From the NCBI GenBank assembly GCA_905250125.1, contig CAJNOL010000142.1, forward strand, positions 1 to 64,000: DNA of 64,000 bases, written 5' to 3'. Position 1 is the first letter of the stretch. Each line of letters starts with the position of its first letter. This stretch comes from Rotaria sordida (Eukaryota > Rotifera > Eurotatoria > Philodinida > Philodinidae). Both the position numbers and the translations under genes were made by a program. A model generated the notes under the pieces. The model made no database searches, was not told the DNA's origin, and worked only from the letters and a program-made list of their open reading frames with translations. Of the stretch, positions 38,770 to 50,965 are shown piece by piece.

Positions 38770-40278
38770 TAAAAAAAAAGACAACCGTATTAAAATATGG
38801 TACATACTCTCTCTTTCGATGTTTATCTGTTCACACCTATCCCAGATTTAATAAGAAAGAATGTTTGTTCCATAATCCAATTGACTTGTCTCTTTGATTT
38901 TCTTGCGCCATATATTTTTAGCATATAAGAAAGAGAGAACAAGATAATAAGAAAAAATATTACAAAGTAGTTTTTCTCTTTTCATTCACTGTCATAAATA
39001 AAATTTCCCATATTGAAATATATATATATATATATATACATAAAGGCTATACAATTCTATGTGTTTTAAAGAATTTCTTAATTAATGAAATATTTCAAGA
39101 TATAATTGCTAAAAATTATGAAAACAATGAATGAAGAAAGATTATTGTTGATATTATTGAAAATTATTTATTGAAAAGTGAATAATGGATTAATGTTTCT
39201 TTACTATTCAATATATAAACTAATATTTATTTTCATGAAATACTTCAAATAAATAATTAACTTATTTCTATTATATTTCAACTTAGAAAAGTAGATCATT
39301 TTTATTGAGAGAATTAGTATTTTGTTTTCCATATTTGATGAAACTTTTTTGACAAATTGTACTTTAAAAATGTTTAGTTTATATCAAACACTATCATTGC
39401 AACAAGGATATAATTGTTTATTCTCAATATATAATGACACTTTTTTTTTGTTTTTGCAAGTTGTATTTAAAATATTTTTAGTTTAAATGAGAAACTATAA
39501 TTGCAACAAGACTATAATTAAAGACAATAAATTATCTGGCAAAGAACAAGCTTTGTAACAAAAAATAAACATTCAACATTAGTTTTTAATAATGATCTAT
39601 TCTGAGAAATAACTCTATGACTTGTTGTATTATTTTATTCTGATTAAAGCATAATTTTGATTAAAAGATTTATCAAAAGTACAAAGATTTTTTTCTTCTA
39701 TGAACAAAATATTTCGTTAGTATGAATATTTAATTTAATTGACATCAAAGGAACAAGTTATCTCAAGGGAAATATGAAATATTATCTGCTTGACGAATTT
39801 TATCAATTTTCCGTCATTCTCATTGATATTATTTTCTTCGCATCAATACAACCGACATTTTCTTCGACAATTAAAATAGGTCGATAAATCACGATTATAT
39901 ATTTTTACGGATGTTAGTTTCAAAATTGAACATGTTAGAAAATAAAAACTTACAAAAAAAAAAAAGTCGATTAAAAAATTATTATTCGATGTTTTTGTTT
40001 TGTTTTTGTTGTCGTGACCTATCTTTATACAAAATCAATTTCCTTTGTTTTCTCTCTTCTTTTTTTCTTTTTAAGATTCTATCATTGATCTCAATAGCAT
40101 AATAAGCAAATCGTTATGATGATGAGTTTCCGTTTCTAAATATCAATATAATCAGACATTTATAGACAAAAAATGAATACTTTATAAAATCAATAGGGAA
40201 ACAAAAAACAAAACAAAAAAGAAAGAAAGAAAAGAAAAGAAAAGTTGATTTAAACGTGCACATCAATCTGTATTAAAT
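38770..40278. other. Intergenic AT-rich region between convergent genes
   Basis: Lies between the 3' ends of the secreted-peptide gene (+) and the acyl-CoA synthetase gene (-), so both 3' UTRs are expected here. Only AT-rich sequence and an AT dinucleotide run near 39017-39039 are visible. Confidence 0.5.
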
Positions 40279-43200
40279 TTAATCATCAATGTTTTTATAT
40301 AACTTTATAAAAAAATCTTTATATTTTTTTTCTACGGCAAATCGTCGTGATTTAAATGTTGGTGTTAAAAGTCCATTTTCAATTGTAAATGGTTCTTTAA
40401 TAAATTCAATAGCTTTAATTTGTTCATATGACATTAAACCACGTTTTTTTCCTTCTCGTAACATATCATTAAGTACGATTTCTTTTAATTTTTCTTCAGT
40501 ATTATATTGAGTATTTTTATCACCTTTTGTATTCCATTTTTTAACATAATCTTCATTTAATACAACAATAGCAACAGGAAAATTTTTATATGAATCACCA
40601 TAAACAAATACTTGAGATACAAATTGACTACGTGAATATGCATCTTCGATTTTTTCCGGTGCGATATATTCGCCTTGACTTAACTAAAAATGAGAAGAAA
40701 AAAAAAGGAACTCATATCTTTGTTGTATTTTTTTTTTATATACAATTCTGACAAAATTTATAGGACTATGTATTTGAGTGATATTGTTTGTTCGCTCTCG
40801 ATCAATCTAGACTTTTAATACGATATACGTTTTGGCATCGAAAAAAGCCAAATTTTTTGTGTTGTAACTCCAAGTGTTACCTTTTCTACATTGTTGATGA
40901 ACTTAGTCTTTAAGAATAAATATTTATTAGCCTCCTTTTTCAACTAAAAAATTTTTTGAACTACGCGTGATTAATAGTAGAATTATATGCATTTATTAAG
41001 TGATCATGAATTTTAGGACATTTAGTAGATAGTATATAGTGTTCTAATGAAAACTCGTATTTTCGAAATTTTGATCTGAAACGTTGTGCATATAAAGAAC
41101 TCAATTAGGCTAGTTTCCATAAAAAAGATAAAGAAATTTTGAACAAATTTTCTTTGAAATGTTAAGCTATCAAAAAAATTCATGTTGTATACACTATCCA
41201 TAGTAAGTTTCTATAGCTTGAAAGTCTAATATCTCGAAGAGAGTTTGTTCAAAACTTCTGAATTTTTATTATGGAAACTAGTCTAATTGAGTTCTCTATA
41301 TGCACAAAGTTTCAGATCAAAATTCGAAAGTAAGAATTTTCCGAAAATCTCAGATCTCTAGAAAATAAACATATTAAAAATTCGATAGCTGAATCAAATA
41401 TTCCTAGGAATCTACATCCTTTTACGGTTTTTATCAGAATATTATAGGTAAAACCATTGATATTGGAAGGAAGATTTGATGAGGTTCTCTCGTAAGTTCA
41501 ATATTTTGACTGAAAATTTTGAAATATATAGGCGAAGCTAATTTTTGGACAATGAATTCAAATTGACAACCCTTTTTACAACAAAATGAGAAGTTCGCTA
41601 GTTCTGTGCATCATTTATAGACCTATATCGGAGTCAGTTTTAGGAGTCATCGAAGCTCTCTAAATTCTCTACGAATAAATTAGATTCAATATTACAGGTT
41701 TTTTTTGAATTTTGAATTTTATTCTTTGATATTCATTATCCAAAGTAATGTATGGTAGAGGCTAGATTCACATCTCCTCAGAGCTTTACAAAGACAGGAA
41801 AAAGTCTGAGTCAAGGTTAATGTCAACATGTTCTCATGAGTGTAGGTGTTAAAGAGATATCAATCGAATTCTGAGAACATATCGGTTTGTACAGTACATC
41901 CCAAAGAATAAAACTTATAATCCTCTTGTGTTAAATTTGATTAATTATTGAGACATTTAGTTGACTCTAATACAGGTCTCTAGTATCATTTTACTATAGA
42001 GAAATCTACGGTGTCAAAACCTATATCCTATGTTTGGACGAAAAAAACAAACACAGAAAATGACTTAAAACCTACTTATGTGATTGTTGTAGATTTTAAT
42101 ACCGTATGTCTCTCTGTAATGAAATGATGTTCAGAACTAATATTCATTTCAAGAAAGAGAAGCCGTGAGTGTTTTTTTGAATAACTTTTTATAGAAACAA
42201 AATAGAGGCCTGCGATTTTCACCGTTGGAAAGAGAAGATGAAAATGCATTGAAGCATGTATTACTGAATTTTTCTAATATGTTTTATGAAGAATTTTCAA
42301 TCACCTTATCATAAAAAACGAACAGAAAGGTCGGACATTAAAAAAAGAAGAGAAAAGGGTGATTTTTCCACACGATTTCTCGATAAAATAGGGTTAGAAT
42401 TTTGCATAGAATATCCATAACTCTCGAAAGATTAAGACTAAACATCTGGTACTTGTGTAACATTTAGATCTTTCATTGGCGGTTTTAATGCATTCTTAAA
42501 ATTCAAAATACTCATGCTGGTGATCGAACGTGATACAATGGTTTCTAAAAAGTTCGATTGGAAACCCTCAAAGAACTTATCAGAATAATCTGTAATATAT
42601 GATTCGATGCATCTTGGGTTTCTCTTTTCAATAGTGAAAATCGCAAGTCTCCATCGTATTTCTATCAAAATTTATTTTGAAAAAACCACTCACGGCTTCT
42701 CTTTTTTTGAAATAAATATTAGCGAACACATGTCATTTTGCCGTAAAAAGTATCATCTATTCGAATCCGTTGTCGAAAAATTATTTTCGTCTTTATTACA
42801 AATTTTGTCAATGCTTCAATGAACATTGATTCAGTGTAGTCAGTAGACTTACTGGCAGTTTTTTTTTGTCCTTGAAACTGTCCAACTCAAATAGATAGTC
42901 CTATAATTTTGATCAGAATTGTATGAAAAAACAAACATTACACAAACCTTATACATATTTTTTTTTCGATCAATAATTGTCATTGTTTTATGTGGTGTCC
43001 ATCGTCCAATATCACCTGTATGTAACCAACCTTTATCATCAATAACTTCACGTGTTTTAGTTTCATCTTTTAAATAACCACTAAATACAGCTTTACTTTT
43101 TATACATATTTCTCCAACATTATCTTTAGCATAATAATCTTTTTCTGGTACATCAATTAATTTAATATGATTAAATATTGTTGGAATACCTGTTTCACCT

Positions 43201-44893
43201 GATTCCATATCATTTAATGTTTGCCAACAACCAATAACACATTCTGTTTGTCCATATGCTTCAATAAGAGAACAAGAAAATGCTGCACGAGTAAATCGAC
43301 CAACTTCAGCGGATAATGGTGCACTTGTTGAAACAACACGTCGAACTTGTCCACCAAATTGTTGACGAATTTTATTAAATAAAATTTTATCCCATAATGT
43401 ATTTTTTGAAAAATCTCCACATTTCATTAATGCTAATTTATTATTAATAGCTAAACGAAATAAAATTCGACCAAATAAACCTTTCTTAAGAATTTCTGAT
43501 CGAACTTTATCATATAATCTATTAAGTAAACGTGGTACCATTGAAAGTAATGTTGGACGAAAATCACGAAAATCATCTAATAATTTATCAACTTTACCTT
43601 GCCAAAATCCAACTTCTCCACCTATAAAAAAAAAAGAAAAAAAAAAAGAATTTCTGAAAAAAATATTTTTGTTGATATACACCTAAATAAGTTATTGCAA
43701 CAACTGTTCCACAACCAAACATATGTGCCATTGGTAAAAAATTTAAAGCACGTGGAACTTCATTAATTGCTAATGAATCTAAATCAATAGCTGTAGCACA
43801 ACCAAACATTGCCGTTATAAAATTTTCATGTGTAATTATACAACCTATTAATTTTAAAATATTTAATTTAATATTAAAAGTTTTTTTCTTTTTTTTACCT
43901 TTTGGTTCTCCTGTACTTCCACTTGTATACATAATTAAAGCAATATCATTAATTTTTGGTGGTGAAAAATCAATTAAATTATTTCGACCTAATTCTCTTA
44001 ATTTGTCATATGTTAAAAGTTTAAGATTTTTTTCTTCGGCTGCTTTTAATAATTCTAATGTTGGTTCAATAAATGAAATTATTATTTTTAATACTAATGT
44101 ATCATCTTTCCATTCAATTAAATGTTTTACACGTGTTAAATCATCAGCAAATATTATTTCAATTTGAGCATGTCTTATTATATATCGAACACCATCTTGA
44201 CCAAGTGAATCATATATACCAATTGGTACTAATGAAAATGGCCAACAAGAATATAAAGTTAATGCATAATTAATTGAAGCTGAACCATATATACCAACAA
44301 ATGTTTTATTTGATATTTCGAGACCAAGACTAGCTATACCACTACCAGTTTCTTTTGTTATTTGAAACACTTGTCTATTTAAACAAAAAATAGAAATATT
44401 TCTATTTATTTATTTAATAATAGAGAAAGATTTGTCGTTATTTTTAAATATATGATTATTCGTTTAAAACTATAGTCTTTAGTTTCAATTGAAACAACTT
44501 TTTTCTCATTGTTTCGATTCTCTGCATGAGATGAGTTAATATATATTTTTTATCTAATACTTTTCAAAAAGAATTATCTTACTTATGAGTATAAGATTGA
44601 AATGGTTCACTAGATGATTTTCTATATGAAAATTGTGGTCGATCACCACCAGCTTTTAAACCATGTAGAAGAACATCATATAATGTTTGTACACCAAGTG
44701 AACTAAAATCTTGAAGTTTACCAGTACAATCTGGATGAGCATAAACATGTTCTTTTGTATCTATTTCAACAGCGCCTTTTGATTTAATTGGTTTTTTAAA
44801 AATAATTTTTAAAATTTTTGTATAAGAATTGACTAACAAACTAATGATTATAACCAAACCGGTTATTATAGCTGTAACCATACACGATGTCAT
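40279..44893 (-). CDS. ACSL-like: Long-chain acyl-CoA synthetase (ACSL family)
   Basis: Five exons on the minus strand (44583-44893, 43899-44374, 43683-43844, 42948-43621, 40279-40683) give 675 aa. It activates long-chain fatty acids to acyl-CoA through an acyl-AMP, feeding lipid synthesis and beta-oxidation. An N-terminal hydrophobic helix (MVTAIITGLVIIISLLVNSY, residues about 5-24) anchors it in the ER or outer mitochondrial membrane. The AMP-binding motif YTSGSTGEPKG is at about residues 252-262. Further family landmarks are FLPMAHMFG, EAYGQTEC, GWLHTGDIGRW and the IIDRKKNMYKLSQGEYIAPEKIE hinge, joined across the last intron. The N-terminal helix and sequence layout resemble the ACSL3/4 branch (tentative). 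The last intron (40684-42947, 2264 bp) holds two foldback repeats. The start is the first Met of the hydrophobic N terminus. Confidence 0.93.
41040..41346. repeat. Foldback repeat A in the ACSL intron
   Basis: The left arm (about 41046-41165) contains TTTTGATCTGAAACGTTGTG followed by CATATAAAGAACTCAATTAG. The right arm (41230-41346) contains the inverted equivalent CTAATTGAGTTCTCTATATG then CACAAAGTTTCAGATCAAAA. The central loop is about 65 bp. No coding capacity. Confidence 0.8.
42105..42755. repeat. Foldback repeat B in the ACSL intron
   Basis: AGAGAAGCCGTGAGTG near 42158 is matched by the inverted CACTCACGGCTTCTCT near 42690. The similarity continues outward (CTAATATTCATTTC against GAAATAAATATTAG) and inward (GCGATTTTCAC against GTGAAAATCGC). 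Arms of about 200 bp are diverged. The open frames at 42438-42668 and 42607-42822 lie inside and look incidental. Confidence 0.7.
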
Positions 44894-46242
44894 ACGTACT
44901 ATTATAAACAAAGAAAAACAGTTAATACATATGCATATGTACATATATATATATCTATAAATTTAAATGCTTTACAGTCACCTGTTGATAATCACTTGAC
45001 ACAATTCTATCTTCTTGGAATTTGTTATTATTAGTGTTAGAATAACTACTAAGAAAAGTGTTTTTCTTATGTATATTAATGTATGTCCGATGAATGACGA
45101 ATTTCAAAAGTAAGTGATACATGTTTTTCTCTTCTTCTTCTTCTTCTTCTTTCTTCTTCTCTCGTTTTATTCTATGTAGTTTACTTGATATAGTTTTCTT
45201 TTACAAAAGACACGCTACAATCGATTATTCATATTCGTAATAAATTTACAATATAATATTTTATCACATAGGAAATATATATTGAATATTTAACACAATA
45301 TAGATTCACGCATTTTTTTCTCCTACTTAAATATTATTATAATATTAAAAACAAAAAGAGTTTTCTCTCCTTTTAACTTGTAAGATTAGAAGAAAAAGAA
45401 AAAAAGTAGACTATTAGCACGAATTTTCTCTTGTCGACAGAATGACCTATTTTTATTACGCAAGAATATTTTGTAGACATATACAACTAACCCAATATTT
45501 GCTTATGCAACAATCATTAGAAAGAAAAATGACAAAAAAATTCTTTAAAATCATTACTACGTCATATATATTTATGACAATTCGCTACATTCTTATGCAA
45601 TAAAAAGGAAGGTTTATTTTTTTTTTAAAAAAAAGAAGAAATGAATACTCTGAATCATCATGATCAATTTGTCACCATAGAATTGATTATTAGAACAAGA
45701 GAAAGAAAAAGAACATATTTTTTTCGAATTAATTATTATTCAATATCTCTAGGAAGTTAATCATAGAAATACAAAAATTTAATAGATATTCTTTCGTTGT
45801 CATTGTTAGTTAATTTCATGTGTCCAGGGAAACAATGTAAAAACTAGAATAATAGCGAAACAGAAAAAGAAAGTGTTACTAAGGAAGTGAATGTATGCGT
45901 GACAATACTGATTACTCACGTAGTTCTTTTTTTTTTCTACTATTAGTAGCAACACAACACAACTGAATAAAATACTCATGAGATATGTTCAAATCTAATA
46001 CTTGAGTTCAAGGTAATATTTTTATGTATTTCATCATAAAATACTTCTATATGCATTTATTAGAATTGATCTAACTCAAGTAATCAATAAAATTTATATT
46101 ATTTAACTCTTTTTCAAAGTATTATTTCTCAAAATTTATTAATAATCAAAAGAGAAAAATAAAATTATTCAATGTTTTGTTATATATTATTGTCTCTTTA
46201 CTAGCTTATTTGTTTCTTTTTTTTTCATTAAATAAGCTTTTC
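44894..46242. other. Upstream region of the ACSL gene
   Basis: AT-rich, with a CTT-rich microsatellite near 45128-45160. It should include the ACSL promoter and 5' UTR and the 3' UTR of the small membrane-protein gene. No coding signal is supported. Confidence 0.45.
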
Positions 46243-46713
46243 TTAACCAGCTCTATGATTTTCTTGAAATCGACGTCGTTGTATTTCAAACCATTGTAAA
46301 TAAGCTGTATTCTGAATTAGAGAAATACCTGTAAACATATTAGGATGTATGATATCTAGAAATGAATATTTATCTATTTAGATTTTTTATATATTTTTAT
46401 GTTAAATATGATTCAACTTACAAAATAGATAAGCATAAATAAAAGAAAATATTATGATAATAATATTAAGTAATATTAAATAATATTCATCATCTGTTAA
46501 ATTAGGTAAAAAATATCGTAAAGGTAATGAAAATAGATAAAATCCATTCAATAGATAATCACCAATTGAATAAGCATAGAAACTTATAATTGGAATATAT
46601 TTTTCTATAATAATTAATATAAAATAAATTAGAAAAACTAATAAAATAAATATTATATATGTCATAAATGCAATTAAAAAATATTGTCGAATAGATTTCA
46701 ACAATCGTATCAT
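46243..46713 (-). CDS. Small predicted multi-pass membrane protein
   Basis: Two exons on the minus strand (46422-46713 and 46243-46328) with a 93 nt intron give 125 aa. The joined codon TGT keeps the frame and leads to ISLIQNTAYLQWFEIQRRRF and a stop after ENHRAG. Hydrophobic segments are at about residues 11-36 (LIAFMTYIIFILLVFLIYFI) and 85-106 (LILLNIIIIIFSFIYAYLF), with a possible weaker one between. The C-terminal tail is basic. The ATG at 46711-46713 is used because the in-frame codon further upstream is TTG. It could be a chance frame in AT-rich DNA, but the clean splice and the well-formed last exon argue for a gene. No family recognised. Confidence 0.5.
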
Positions 46714-46725
46714 TATAAAAATCAA

Positions 46726-49542
46726 AATAAATCAATTGTATACGACGAAGAAATTACAAAACAACAGAACAAATAACCATACACAATTAATTAAATAAAA
46801 AACAAAACATAGATCGAAATATGAAAAAACAAACAAACAAAGATAAATAGTCAAGGCAACCAATTTATTAAATCACATTTTCATATATAGTCTTAAACAA
46901 AAGTAACTGCATCTCATACAGTGCTACTGTTCTTAATCACATTGAGTTGATATTTTGGATAGATACATACAATAATAAACTCTGATCGAAAACAACAATC
47001 CGCTCTTCATCGATTTACATGCGCTGAAGTCACGATGCACACATAGTCTTTCTTGATTATGTGGAATTTCGGCAGCTAAATTTTTGGTAATTTGTGCAAT
47101 TTCCGCCGGAATCTCAACAACCAAAAAAAAAATCAGTTTGTCGAAATTCCGGTTTACCAATGAGATACAGTGGAATGAAGAAAGAATATCGATAAAATTT
47201 TATAATTTCAAAAATTCGTCCAATTTCCAGCTGGAATTCTAACAATCTTTTTGTTATCAAAAGTCCAGTGGAAATTGGACAAAAATTAAGGTAGCGAAAT
47301 TCCAGTCTACCTTCTTTCTCATGTAAAAAAAAACATATTCAGCGAAAATATACATTCAAAAAAAACTTTTTTTTTTTGTTTACCATTTTGCTATTCTACG
47401 AGCTACTACTACGTTTTTTTTCTAGCTCTAACAGCAGTCCCATAGGTCTACTTTATTATCACTAAAGTCCTTGACACATAGTTAAGATCTTAGTAATTAT
47501 TACACTCTGAGATAGTATACATATGTTGTAGTGTTAATTCGACTTCATTCAAAACTGCAACGATAAAACTTATAGACCAGATTCGAATATATTCTTTATG
47601 AGAAGATAATATTTTAATATGATTTCTAGTGAAATTTGAACTAGAAATTATTTCTACATTGAACTTTCGAATGACAAGTTGGATAAAAATATTTATGGAA
47701 TCATTATTGAGATAAGGTGGTCATAAGAGAAAGATAATGTCTGACTCATAACTTCAATATACAAGAACCACTCGAGATAAGTTAGTGCTTGTAATCAGAG
47801 TTTATTTTCTCATGCATGTACCCAAAATATCAACTCAATGTTATAAAGAATAATAGTAGATAGTTACATTTGTACAGGACTGTAGAAGATGTAAATTTCA
47901 GAAATATTGATTTAATTTTGAAAAATTTTTTCTTCAATACTATAAAGGAAAAATTCGGTGAGAAACAATGAAGACTTGGAAGCTTTAAGTCTGCTGTTTG
48001 TCTCTCGAAAACAAAAAAATTTTGAATTATTTATATAAAATCATGTATCTGTGATCTATTAAAAATCTCTTAAAATAAATGATGAAATACCTTATAAAAT
48101 AATATTATTGTTCTATTTACAAGCGATGTTATGCTCAGTATGACATATATATATATGTGGCGCAGTTCTTATCATTATTGATGATTGGATTTATAATGCA
48201 TTTCTCTATACTATCCAAGCTAATATAAACGATACATCTTGTATGTTTGATTATTTCTCAATATTATATTGTCGTTTCTGACCTTACGTTTCTACTATAA
48301 ATATATCGTTGATTACTTATTCTGAAAGTTTCAGTCTTACAGCAAAAAAGAATTCATTAAGAAGAAATATAAATATGACGCATGTAGCTTTCTTGCTGAA
48401 TTTTTTTTTCATAATATTAATTTTTTGACAATTAGACTTTTTCCGGAATTTAGTCTCACTCTTACAACCTTTTTTCTTTTTTCTATAAACTTCTTCATAA
48501 AATACTTCAAAGAATAAAAAGATTCATTCAATAAAAATTATTTTTGCAACAAACTTTTATTCTATAAGACTAAAACTTTTAAAATAAATTAAATCATTAC
48601 AAATATATCTATAGTATAAATATAAACAAATAAGTCAAAAGAAAATGAAAAAAAAAGGTATATCCTTCATTATGACCTTGAAGATATAAAAATAGACTCT
48701 TTTTCTTTTTTTTTTTGTCTAAATAATACATTTGAATGACATTTTTAATTAAATCAATAATTTGAAAGACATATATCCTACACACAAAAAAAAGAAAAAT
48801 AGTTCGAATGCGTATGTTGTTACAGAAAAAATATCGATCTAAAAGATACTTTGGAATACGTTTCCATTGTTCGCCAATAACATCAAGTCCTTGAAAATCT
48901 AACATTTTCTAAGATTGTAGTCCTCTTTTCTGGATTGGACTAGGAATGCACCATTCCTGATTTTGCATAGAAATGATCGCGTATTTTTGGTATGTAAAAC
49001 CACTGATTCCGACTAATTCTTCAAGAGAAACATAGTCTGTTTTTTTTCGTTCTCTCTAATACTATTATCGTATTTTATCCAATACGATTATAGAATCAAA
49101 GAGAGCGTTTAAAATATACTAAATTCCACTCGAAGAATGAATAGTTTAAATTATCATAAATATACAATTGTTTGTATAATAAAAAAGAAATCAAGAATAA
49201 AATGAATCTCTCGATTGAATCAAAAAATAATTCTAATATTGCTTATCAATACAAATTAGACTTTAAGTAGGAATATCAACATATAACAATTAAAAGTTTA
49301 GAACAATGCCATTCATTTTTATACATAAATATATTTAATTTTATCGTTAAAAACAAAATTATATACATAATAAACTTAAAAGAAAAATATAGAATATAAT
49401 CTTCAACAAATGTCTGTGAGTTCTTAAATTGAAACTGCATTGTATCGCTGTTTATAACAAGTAATCAAAGTCAGTAGACAAGAAAAGAAAAGCTTGTTGT
49501 AATAAAATTTAAAATAAAAATAATCGTTTTTTTGTTATTTAT
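46726..49542. other. Gene-poor AT-rich intergenic region
   Basis: No supported gene. It contains the short repeat cluster at 47094-47315. The frame at 48609-48905 opens with a plausible MLDFQGLDVIGEQWKRIPKY but turns into low-complexity sequence and has no splice that continues it. Confidence 0.45.
47094..47315. repeat. Degenerate repeat cluster with AATTTCC/GGAAATT hairpins
   Basis: Two diverged copies of a unit: TGCAATTTCCGCCGGAAT...CGAAATTCCGGTTTACC at 47094-47158 and GTCCAATTTCCAGCTGGAAT...GCGAAATTCCAGTCTACC at 47218-47312. Within the second copy GTCCAATTTCCAGCTGG pairs with CCAGTGGAAATTGGAC. It is probably the remains of a transposon; no ends were identified. Confidence 0.5.
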
Positions 49543-49872
49543 TTAATAGATATTAATTTGTTCAAGTGCTTTAACAGCTTCAACGGGTAAATCTTGACCA
49601 AGTTCTTTATAAAGTGATTGTAATACTTGTAATTCTTTCATTAATGAATCGACACGTTCGTTTAATGTACGATTTTCTTCAGCCAATTTATTCATACGAA
49701 TTTCTGTTTGTTTTTGTTTTTGTTTTGCTTTTAATCGACTATTTTTAACTGATTCATTATTTTTTATACGTTGATGATGATATTCATCGGAATATTTTAC
49801 AACTTTTTTATTTCCAAATCGTGCTAATTTACATTTGGAAATATCATCTTTTTTTGCTTCAGTTGAATTCAT
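49543..49872 (-). CDS. Short C/EBP-like bZIP protein
   Basis: Single exon, 109 aa from MNSTEAKKDD. The basic region YSDEYHHQRIKNNESVKNSR has the C/EBP signature (R-x2-NN-x-[AS]V-x2-SR), followed by a leucine zipper (MNKLAEENRTLNERVDSLMK, then ELQVLQSLYKEL). It is very similar to the bZIP of the gene at 50966-51952, including the preceding ARFGNKxVxKYSD, so the two are tandem duplicates. Unlike that gene it has almost nothing N-terminal to the basic region, hence no visible activation domain. It could act as a dimerisation partner or dominant-negative form like short C/EBP proteins (inference), or a 5' exon may be missed upstream. Confidence 0.8.
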   Translation of the reverse strand: MNSTEAKKDDISKCKLARFGNKKVVKYSDEYHHQRIKNNESVKNSRLKAKQKQKQTEIRMNKLAEENRTLNERVDSLMKELQVLQSLYKELGQDLPVEAVKALEQINIY

Positions 49873-50965
49873 ATCATTCGATGGGTTAAAAATATATATA
49901 TATATGAAGAACAATTTCTTTTATGTCAAAAAAAAAAAAAAAAAACAACAATAAGAAAAAATAAAAATTCTATTGGATAATATATTTATCCAATAAATAT
50001 TTTTTCAATTACCGACACCAATAACTACAGATGACTCACATAACCAATGATGAATTTATTTATTTATTTATTTTTTTGCCATTTTAAATTAAATTAATAA
50101 GAACTCAGAATAATATGAATTTAATTTCATATTCATTCATTCTGTATTGTTCATTGGTTTGAAAAATAGGATTATGTGTTTTATAGTTTTTCTATATTAG
50201 TTTTATAAGTTTTGTTTAGCTGGTATTTTACTGCATTTTATTGTGTAGTATAATGATATTAAAGATTGTGTTCCCCATTATAAAAAAAAGTGCTCTTCCA
50301 TTATCTGATATTATACAATATTAGAAGATGTGATGGTTTTGTGATTGTAGAGAATACTACCTTTAATATTACCATCTATTTACTGTGAAGCATCTGCTAA
50401 ACGAATATCAATTTTAACAATAAGAAAACAAACTTCATTTTGTTTACGATGCGTATGATTCATTCTCTTGAATCAACGAGGACGAGATGATTACTAATTC
50501 ACTAAATATGAATATGAATGATTCACTGGGTTTTTTTCCCATTAATTGTATTAATTATTAACATATATCAACAAATATTTTGATTTGAACTTTTTATTGA
50601 CAAACAAAACAAAAAAAGAATTCAACTTTATGAATCAACATCAAAATAGTGTTAGTTTATATGTATATTTTATTAATTATATTTAAAATAAACGTTTGAA
50701 CAGAACAATCAAGCAACAAAATAAAATGTAATTTCAAATTAACTGCTCATCTCTCTTCTTATTTAACAATAAAAACATTTTTTTTTAACAACATGCTAGT
50801 AGCACGTTGAGATATATATATATATATAGATATATATACATATTTAATCCATGATTATATTTGAAATCAAGAAAACTAATTCTAAACCTGATTGCATTCG
50901 CTTTTTTTTTTAGAAAAAGACGATTGAACACGAGTAATTAATCCCAGAATTTAATTAGTCATTGT
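49873..50965. other. Spacer between the two bZIP genes
   Basis: AT-rich, about 1.1 kb. It should hold the promoter of the short bZIP gene and the 3' UTR of the long one. A poly-A tract lies near 49928-49945 and AT runs near 50815. No coding signal. Confidence 0.45.

Noticed and set aside
48609-48905. 98-codon minus-strand frame beginning MLDFQGLDVIGEQW
   Set aside because: The first 25 codons look protein-like, but the rest is low complexity; removing the best candidate intron (GTAACA...GTGTAG) creates an immediate stop, and no family is recognised.
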